Below are positions 5,574 to 9,686 of a stretch of DNA of 9,686 nt, piece after piece. A model generated the notes under the pieces. That model ran no database searches and was not told the origin of the DNA. It worked only from the letters and a program-made list of their open reading frames with translations. The position numbers were made by a program, and so were the translations under genes. The DNA is from Betaproteobacteria bacterium (lineage in GTDB: Bacteria; Pseudomonadota; Gammaproteobacteria; Burkholderiales; SG8-41): NCBI GenBank assembly GCA_021300125.1, contig JAJTHX010000234.1:1-9686 (forward strand). Reading direction: 5' to 3'. Numbering within the stretch: the first letter of the stretch is position 1; each line of letters begins with the position of its first letter.

Positions 5574-7001
5574 ATGCCCGACACCCGCAGCCCCGCGCCC
5601 GCCTCGCCTGCCGCGCAGACCGTGGCCGAACTGCTGCGCCGCGCGCGCGCCGCGCAGGCCGTTGCCGCACGCTACAGCCAGGCGCAGCTCGACGAACTCG
5701 CCACCGCCGCCGGCTGGGCGATCATGGAACCCTCGCGCAACCGCCGGCTCGCCGAACTTGCCGTGCGCGACACCGGCCTCGGCAGCATCGAAGACAAGAT
5801 CAACAAGAACCACCGCAAGACGCTGGGCCTGATGCGCGACCTGCAGGGCGCGATCTCCACCGGCGTGCTACGCGAAATTCCCGAACTTGGGCTCACCGAA
5901 ATCGCGCGCCCGGTGGGTGTGGTGGCTGCCGTGGTGCCCTCGACCAACCCCGGCGCCACCCCCGCCAACAACATCATCAACGCGGTGAAGTGCGGCAACG
6001 CGGCGATCCTCTCGCCCTCGCCCAAGGGCTTTTCCACCTCGGCGCTGCTGCTTGAATTCATCCACGCCGAGTTCGAACGCATCGGCGCCCCCAAGGATCT
6101 GGTGCAGACCCTGCCCAACCCGGTGACCAAGGAACTGTCGCAGGAACTGATGAAGCAGTGCGACCTCGTTGTCGTCACCGGCTCGCAGGCCAATGTGCGC
6201 GCCGGCTACTCCAGCGGCACGCCCGCGCTGGGCGTGGGCGCCGGCAACGTGGCGGTGATCGTGGACGACAGCGCCGACCTTGACGACGCCGCGCAAAAAA
6301 TCATGCGCTCGAAGATTTTCGACCACGCCACGAGCTGCTCGTCGGAAAACAGCGTGATCATCCACGCCGCGGTGTACGACGCCATGCTCGCCGCGCTGGC
6401 CAGACAGGGCGGCGTGCTGCTCGACGCCGGCGAAAAGGCCACGCTGCAGGCGGCCATGTTTCCCGGCGGCAAGCTCTCGCCCGCAGTCACCGCGCAGCCG
6501 GTGGCGCGCATCTGCGCCGTGGCCGGCCTCAACCGCCCCGCCGCAGTGGCGGCGAAATGCCTGATGGTGGAAGAAAGCGGCTTCGGCCGCGACGCACCCT
6601 TCTCCGGCGAAAAACTCTCGCCGGTGATGGCGCTCTACAAGGCGCGCGACTTCGACCACGCCTTTGACATCCTCCAATCGATCTACGCCTGGCAGGGCAA
6701 CGGCCACTCCTGCGGCATCCACACCCGCAACGACGCCCACATCCGGCGGCTGGGGCTGGAGATGACCGTGTGCCGCGTCATCGTCAACCAGGCCCACGCC
6801 ATCGCCAACGGCGGCAACTTCGACAACGGCCTGCCCTTCTCGCTGACCATGGGCTGCGGCACCTGGGGGCGCAACAGCTTTTCGGAAAACCTCAACTACC
6901 GCCACTTCATGAACACCACCCGCATCGTGCGCACCATCCCGCCGCGCGAACCCTCGGTGGACGAGATCTTCGGCAGCTACCGGAAGAAATACGGGGCCTG
7001 A
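5574..7001 (+). CDS. sauS: CoA-acylating aldehyde dehydrogenase, sulfoacetaldehyde dehydrogenase (SauS)-like
   Basis: A 475-residue cytoplasmic enzyme of the acylating aldehyde dehydrogenase family (AdhE N-domain, EutE). These enzymes interconvert an acyl-CoA and its aldehyde with NAD(P)H through a cysteine thioester. The catalytic cysteine is Cys255 in KIFDHATSCSSENSVI, aligned with the FDNGxxCASEQ motif of AdhE. Other family blocks are PVGVVAAVVPSTNPGATP (113-130), VVTGSQANVRAGYSSGTPA (200-218) with the glycine-rich VGAGNVAVIVDD (221-232), and FSGEKLSPVM, GHSCGIHT and LTMGCGTWGRNSFSENL towards the C-terminus. These features resemble SauS of Cupriavidus necator, which reduces sulfoacetyl-CoA to sulfoacetaldehyde. 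The following gene, a SauT-like CoA ligase, supports that pairing. The start is secure: ATG after GGGAGGAG. The exact substrate is inferred; another short carboxylic acid semialdehyde is possible. The regulator and transporter of the known sau cluster are absent nearby. Confidence 0.75.
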   Translation: MPDTRSPAPASPAAQTVAELLRRARAAQAVAARYSQAQLDELATAAGWAIMEPSRNRRLAELAVRDTGLGSIEDKINKNHRKTLGLMRDLQGAISTGVLREIPELGLTEIARPVGVVAAVVPSTNPGATPANNIINAVKCGNAAILSPSPKGFSTSALLLEFIHAEFERIGAPKDLVQTLPNPVTKELSQELMKQCDLVVVTGSQANVRAGYSSGTPALGVGAGNVAVIVDDSADLDDAAQKIMRSKIFDHATSCSSENSVIIHAAVYDAMLAALARQGGVLLDAGEKATLQAAMFPGGKLSPAVTAQPVARICAVAGLNRPAAVAAKCLMVEESGFGRDAPFSGEKLSPVMALYKARDFDHAFDILQSIYAWQGNGHSCGIHTRNDAHIRRLGLEMTVCRVIVNQAHAIANGGNFDNGLPFSLTMGCGTWGRNSFSENLNYRHFMNTTRIVRTIPPREPSVDEIFGSYRKKYGA

Positions 7002-7008
7002 AAGCCAC

Positions 7009-7097
7009 ATTTACAGGATGGTCAGGATGAACAGGATTAAACCCGGTGACAGTCAGCCTGATGTATTTATCCTGATGATCCTGTCGATCCTGTAAAT
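7009..7097. repeat. Inverted repeat with arms of three 9-bp AGGAT units
   Basis: The left arm begins ATTTACAGGAT (7009-7019) and has AGGAT cores at 7015, 7024 and 7033, exactly 9 bp apart. The right arm is its mirror: ATCCTG at 7069, 7078 and 7087, again 9 bp apart, ending ATCCTGTAAAT (7087-7097). The two arms (about 32 bp each) agree at all core positions and differ mainly in the variable 3-base spacers, with a central loop at about 7042-7065. It fills most of the 118-bp gap between sauS and sauT. Similar ACAGGAT-type repeats are scattered between genes in many bacterial genomes, but I know of no settled function. In RNA it would fold into a long imperfect hairpin inside the presumed operon. 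Confidence 0.85.
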
Positions 7098-7119
7098 CAC
7101 GTTTTTACAGTTCTGAACC

Positions 7120-8628
7120 TTGCGCACGATCCGCCACCTCGTTGACCTGCAAGCCCGCGAGCGCCCCGACGCCACCTGGCTGATCGCCCCCGAAACCGGG
7201 GCGACGATGGATTTCGCGCAGCTGCAACGCGACTCGCGCGACCTCACCCGCTTTCTGCTCGGCCGCGGCCTGCAACCGGGCGACAAGGTCGCGCTGATGC
7301 TGCACAACGGCTACCAGACCGCGCGGCTCCTGATCGGGGTGATGTACGGCGGCTTCATGGTGGCGCCGCTCAACCTGCTGGCGCAGCCCTCGCAGCTCAC
7401 CTACGTGCTGGAACATTCCGACACCCGGCTGGTGTTCACCAGCGCCGAATTCGAGCCGCGCCTGCGCGAGGCCCTCGCCGGCATCGCGCGCGGGATCGCG
7501 GTGGTGGTGATTGACCCGGACGCCACCGACATCCTCGACCGCAGCGCGCTGCCCGAGGCGGCGCTGCCCGCAGTGACCGAGACCGACGACGCGCTGCTGA
7601 TGTACACCTCGGGCACCACCGGCAAACCCAAGGGCTGCGTGCTCTCGCAGCGCAGTGTGTGCGCCGGCGGCGAATTCACCAGCGCGGCGCACGGCCTCGG
7701 CGCGCAGGACCGCGTGCTCTGCGCGATGCCGCTCTACCACATCAACGGCCAGATCGTGACCACGGTGGCGCCGCTCACCCACGGCGGCAGCGTGGTGATG
7801 CCGCACCGCTTCAGCGTGAGCCACTACTGGCGGCAGGTGGCCGAACACCGCTGCACCTGGATCAACGTGGTGCCGACGATCATTGCCTACCTGCTCAACG
7901 CGCCCACCCCGCGCGAACTCGGGCTCGACGTGTCGCGGGTGAAATTCTGCCGCTCGGCATCCGCCCCGCTGCCGCCGGAACTGCACCGCGCATTCGAGGA
8001 CAAATTCGGCATCGGCATCATCGAAACCTTCGGCATGACCGAGACCAACGCGCCCTGCTTCACCAACCCGCTCGACCCCGCGCGGCGCAAGATCGGCAGC
8101 CCCGGCACCGCCTTTGGCAACGAGGCCAAGGTGATCGACCCCGCCACCGGCCGCGAACAGCCGCGCGACGTGCCCGGCGAGCTGATGATCCGCGGCGACA
8201 ACGTGATGACCGGCTACTACAAAGACCCGGAGACCACCGCCCAAACCCTGGAGCCCGACGGCTGGCTGCACAGCGGCGACCTCGGCTACATGGACGAAGA
8301 CGGCTTTGTCTTCGTCACCGGCCGCATCAAGGAACTGATCATCAAGGGCGGCGAGAACATCGCCCCGCGCGAGATTGACGAAGCCCTGCTCAAACACCCT
8401 GCCGTGCTCGAAGCCGCCGCCGTGGGCATCCCCGACCCGAGCTACGGCCAGGAAATCCTCGCCTGCGTGGTGCTCAAGCCGGGCGCCGACTGCACGGTGG
8501 AATCACTCAGCGCATTCGCCACACAGGAACTCGGCAAATACAAAACCCCGAAAACCATCCGCTTCGTCAGCGAACTGCCCAAGGGACCCTCGGGCAAGGT
8601 GCAGCGGCTGAAGCTGCTCGACGACTGA
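7120..8628 (+). CDS. sauT: AMP-forming acyl-CoA ligase, sulfoacetate-CoA ligase (SauT)-like
   Basis: A 502-residue member of the ANL superfamily that activates a carboxylic acid with ATP to an acyl-adenylate and then to the CoA thioester. All core motifs are present: the phosphate loop YTSGTTGKPKG (162-172), ETFGMTETN (302-310), the ATP-ribose aspartate in HSGDLGYM (384-391), the hinge GRIKELIIKGGENI (401-414), and the C-terminal catalytic lysine Lys493 in KGPSGKVQR. Paired with the acylating dehydrogenase upstream it would make acyl-CoA for reduction to the aldehyde; by analogy with C. necator the acid may be sulfoacetate. The start is TTG at 7120. An in-frame TGA at 7114-7116 rules out anything earlier, and the next ATG (7207) would remove a conserved N-terminus. 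No Shine-Dalgarno is visible, and the repeat element ends 22 bp before it. Other small acids cannot be excluded as substrate. Confidence 0.75.
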   Translation: MRTIRHLVDLQARERPDATWLIAPETGATMDFAQLQRDSRDLTRFLLGRGLQPGDKVALMLHNGYQTARLLIGVMYGGFMVAPLNLLAQPSQLTYVLEHSDTRLVFTSAEFEPRLREALAGIARGIAVVVIDPDATDILDRSALPEAALPAVTETDDALLMYTSGTTGKPKGCVLSQRSVCAGGEFTSAAHGLGAQDRVLCAMPLYHINGQIVTTVAPLTHGGSVVMPHRFSVSHYWRQVAEHRCTWINVVPTIIAYLLNAPTPRELGLDVSRVKFCRSASAPLPPELHRAFEDKFGIGIIETFGMTETNAPCFTNPLDPARRKIGSPGTAFGNEAKVIDPATGREQPRDVPGELMIRGDNVMTGYYKDPETTAQTLEPDGWLHSGDLGYMDEDGFVFVTGRIKELIIKGGENIAPREIDEALLKHPAVLEAAAVGIPDPSYGQEILACVVLKPGADCTVESLSAFATQELGKYKTPKTIRFVSELPKGPSGKVQRLKLLDD

Positions 8629-8650
8629 TCCGCAGCACAAGCTGGATCAG
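8625..8650. terminator. Hairpin at the sauT stop codon, possible transcription stop
   Basis: CTGATC (8625-8630) pairs with GATCAG (8645-8650), and CAGC (8633-8636) pairs with GCTG (8641-8644) around the loop ACAA. This gives about 10 bp with a 2-base bulge, and the stem contains the sauT stop codon. It lies between the convergent sauT and PIN toxin genes. No T-tract follows on either strand, so a simple intrinsic terminator is doubtful. Confidence 0.4.
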
Positions 8651-8659
8651 CCCGCCGCT

Positions 8660-9049
8660 TCAGCCCAGATAATCACGCAGACTGACGATCTGAATGCCTT
8701 GATAGCGGCGCAGCGCCAGCAAGGCCTTGTCGCCGGTGACGATCACCCCGGCGTTGCCGGCCACCGCACATTCCAAGATGCGGTTATCGGGCTCATCGGC
8801 CACAACCGCCAACCGCTGCCGCGGCCTGACCAGCGTACCGAGGTCCGCCAGAAACACCGCAACATGTGCGAGTTCCTCCGCGTCGCGCGAGAACTTGCGG
8901 CTAAGAACATCAAGCAGCTCATCGATGATGGGGCGGGAAATGATCAACTCATCCTGCTCCGCCACAATGCGCTCCAGCGCAGCTTCACCCTGGCCGCCCG
9001 GGAACACCAGGGCAGCCACCAGCACATTGGTGTCGAATACGACCTTCAA
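8660..9049 (-). CDS. PIN-domain toxin of a type II toxin-antitoxin pair
   Basis: A 129-residue PIN-domain protein of the kind annotated as 'putative toxin-antitoxin system toxin component, PIN family' (COG1569), a relative of VapC. PIN toxins are metal-dependent ribonucleases. The acidic residues expected to bind the metal are visible: Asp6 in VVFDTNVLVAAL, Glu44 in PIIDELLDVL, Asp88 in DEPDNRILECA and Asp107 in VTGDKALL. The protein ends REYLG-like (RDYLG), as usual for the family. The start is a TTG at 9049-9047 that overlaps the antitoxin stop by 4 bp (TTGA), which implies translational coupling; no other plausible start exists nearby. The gene follows its antitoxin on the same strand and converges with sauT. 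The RNA target is unknown. Confidence 0.88.
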   Translation of the reverse strand: MKVVFDTNVLVAALVFPGGQGEAALERIVAEQDELIISRPIIDELLDVLSRKFSRDAEELAHVAVFLADLGTLVRPRQRLAVVADEPDNRILECAVAGNAGVIVTGDKALLALRRYQGIQIVSLRDYLG

Positions 9050-9282
9050 TCGCGCAGGTAACGATCGAGATCGGCTTCGGTAAGCAACCCTTTGTCGCGT
9101 GCGCAGCGGCTCCAGTAACCCTGCAGCCCGCGCAACTCCTGCCGACGCCTTTCGATGCGCACCTGGCGCAGCGCATCCTGAATCACTCCGCTGAGCGTCT
9201 TGCCCTCGGATTTTGCGATGGCCTCGACATCACGCGCCAAATCGGCGGGCAGGGAGATGGTTTTCTTGACGGCGGTGGCCAT
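9046..9282 (-). CDS. Ribbon-helix-helix antitoxin partner of the PIN toxin
   Basis: A 78-residue protein whose first half has the ribbon-helix-helix pattern: a short strand KKTISLP (6-12), helix A LARDVEAIAKSEG (15-27) and helix B TLSGVIQDALRQV (29-41). Such proteins dimerise to bind DNA and repress their own operon. The basic middle part (RIERRRQEL) and the C-terminal LTEADLDRYLRD probably contact and block the toxin, as is usual for antitoxins. The ATG at 9282 has the ribosome binding site GAGGTG (9292-9287) four bases upstream. It overlaps the toxin start by 4 bp. A good promoter stands about 16 nt above the start codon, and palindromes around it could be operators. Confidence 0.85.
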   Translation of the reverse strand: MATAVKKTISLPADLARDVEAIAKSEGKTLSGVIQDALRQVRIERRRQELRGLQGYWSRCARDKGLLTEADLDRYLRD

Positions 9283-9304
9283 GAGTCACCTCGATAGGCG
9301 GTTT

Positions 9305-9333
9305 GTATTAAAGCGGGTGCTTTGCATCAGCAA
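9305..9333 (-). promoter_or_regulatory. Sigma70-type promoter of the toxin-antitoxin operon
   Basis: On the minus strand TTGCTG (9333-9328) and TAATAC (9310-9305) are separated by exactly 17 bp. The transcript would start near 9298 and carry a leader of about 16 nt. The imperfect palindrome CCTCGATAGG (9289-9298) lies over the start site and ribosome binding site, and a second, looser palindrome with GGTA/TACC ends (9341-9359) lies just upstream. Either could be where the antitoxin binds to repress the operon; this is inference. Confidence 0.6.
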
Positions 9334-9348
9334 GGCGTCCGGTAGGAA

Positions 9349-9480
9349 TTAATCATACCGGCCCAATCGGGCCTGGCACAACTGCTCATGTATTGGCCCG
9401 ATGCTGCCAACATGGCCAAGCTGCGCCAGCCGCATGACGGCCATCACCCCAAACGTGGAATGCAAAAAATACTCAATTAA
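9349..9480. other. Hairpin-rich stretch open on both strands, possible gene remnant
   Basis: The stretch upstream of the toxin-antitoxin promoter holds several inverted repeats: GGCCC-AATC-GGGCC (9360-9373), ATCGGGCC/GGCCCGAT (9366-9373 and 9395-9402) and ATGGCC/GGCCAT (9412-9417 and 9439-9444). On the minus strand an ATG at 9444 opens 31 codons (MAVMRLAQLGHVGSIGPI and on) to a TAA at 9349; the frame is open back to about 9492. The plus strand is also open, from 9346 to a TAA at 9478. Neither product is recognised, and no convincing ribosome binding site is seen. It could be the worn end of a former gene or a palindromic repeat; protein coding is unproven. Confidence 0.3.
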
Positions 9481-9490
9481 ATCAATGACT

Positions 9491-9531
9491 TAAATAAAAA
9501 CGCCGAGGGCAGCGCAAGCTGCGCCCGGCGT
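9491..9531 (-). terminator. Intrinsic terminator of the right-edge Bug gene
   Basis: On the minus strand ACGCCG pairs with CGGCGT (9531-9526 and 9505-9500), continuing through a G-U and a G-C pair and, after one mismatch, GCAGC/GCTGC around the loop TTGC. The stem is directly followed by TTTTTATTT (9500-9492). This is a textbook Rho-independent terminator, 48 bp after the Bug stop codon. Confidence 0.85.
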
Positions 9532-9546
9532 TGTGGCTGCGCCCGT

Positions 9547-9566
9547 GCCCGCGCATCCGCGCGGGC
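9547..9566. other. Second hairpin after the right-edge Bug gene
   Basis: GCCCGCGC and GCGCGGGC form a perfect 8-bp stem with a 4-base loop (ATCC on the plus strand), 13 bp after the Bug stop codon and 16 bp before the T-tailed terminator. With no T-tract of its own, it more likely stabilises the 3' end of the message than stops transcription. Confidence 0.45.
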
Positions 9567-9578
9567 CGGACTGCGGGA

Positions 9579-9686
9579 TTACTCCACCGTGATGTTGGTC
9601 GCCCGCGCCAGCTTGGTGAAGCGCTCGACCTCGCTGCGGATATGCGCGGCGAACTGCTCGGGCGTGCCGCCCACCGGATCAAAGCC
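9579..9686 (-). CDS. Bug-family (TctC) solute receptor, C-terminal end
   Basis: The last 35 codons of a gene entering from the right edge, read on the minus strand and ending in TAA at 9581-9579. The peptide GFDPVGGTPEQFAAHIRSEV continues ERFTKLARATNITVE. It closely parallels the end of the complete Bug receptor in this window (ADPVGGTPEQLAELVRSEI then AKFRKIVNDAKITLN), which is what identifies it. It would be a periplasmic binding protein for a small carboxylate or related acid. It is followed by two hairpins, the second a clear terminator, so it does not run into the toxin-antitoxin genes. Whether it serves the nearby sauST-like pair cannot be told. Confidence 0.85.
   Translation of the reverse strand, partial: GFDPVGGTPEQFAAHIRSEVERFTKLARATNITVE

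Noticed and set aside
5868..7010. 380-residue minus-strand frame opposite sauS
   Set aside because: The composition is that of a shadow of a GC-rich gene, with no recognisable domain, while the plus-strand frame has intact family motifs.
7009..7097. CRISPR-like array of short direct repeats
   Set aside because: The 9-bp period with 3-base spacers and mirror-image arms does not match CRISPR repeats of 23-37 bp with longer unique spacers, and no cas genes are near.
7105..8397. 430-residue minus-strand frame opposite sauT
   Set aside because: Same reason: a His-, Gly- and Ala-rich shadow frame, while the ligase on the plus strand has every catalytic motif.
9482..9682. 66-residue minus-strand frame at the right edge
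   Set aside because: It is out of frame with the Bug C-terminus, which matches the other receptor residue for residue in its ending, and it crosses a clear terminator.

Overview
The window is GC-rich (roughly 65% or more by eye) and looks like a betaproteobacterium, most likely of the order Burkholderiales. Three things point there: the gene order tpiA-secG-tRNA-Leu-nuoA-nuoB, two Bug-type (TctC family) periplasmic receptors in under 10 kb, and the codon use. The species cannot be named from the sequence.

Left block (1-2685, all on the minus strand). In transcription order: a class I SAM-dependent methyltransferase; triosephosphate isomerase (tpiA), with a near-consensus sigma70 promoter of its own; the SecG translocase subunit; a tRNA-Leu(GAG); and the first two complex I genes, nuoA and nuoB (nuoB is cut by the window edge). 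This is core housekeeping sequence. Its gaps hold several GC-rich hairpins.

Middle block (2686-8628). A Bug receptor (+) converges on a homospermidine synthase gene (-). That gene diverges from a plus-strand pair: a CoA-acylating aldehyde dehydrogenase and an AMP-forming acyl-CoA ligase. The pair resembles SauS and SauT, which in Cupriavidus necator turn sulfoacetate into sulfoacetyl-CoA and then sulfoacetaldehyde. The sulfoacetate assignment is inference from family resemblance; no sauR, sauU or xsc lies in the window. The 118-bp gap between the two genes is almost filled by a large inverted repeat whose arms are each built from three 9-bp units with an AGGAT core. It is the most unusual structure here, and sauT starts just past it at a TTG codon with no visible ribosome binding site.

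Right block (8660-9686, all on the minus strand). A ribbon-helix-helix antitoxin and a PIN-domain toxin overlap by 4 bp and have a good sigma70 promoter. Upstream lies a hairpin-rich, partly AT-rich stretch with a strong intrinsic terminator, then the last 35 codons of a second Bug receptor entering from the right edge.

No CRISPR array, rRNA, prophage or intact insertion sequence is seen. The best leads for something undescribed are the 9-bp repeat palindrome inside the sauS-sauT pair, the paired palindrome and promoter at tpiA, and the unexplained stretch at 9341-9480.
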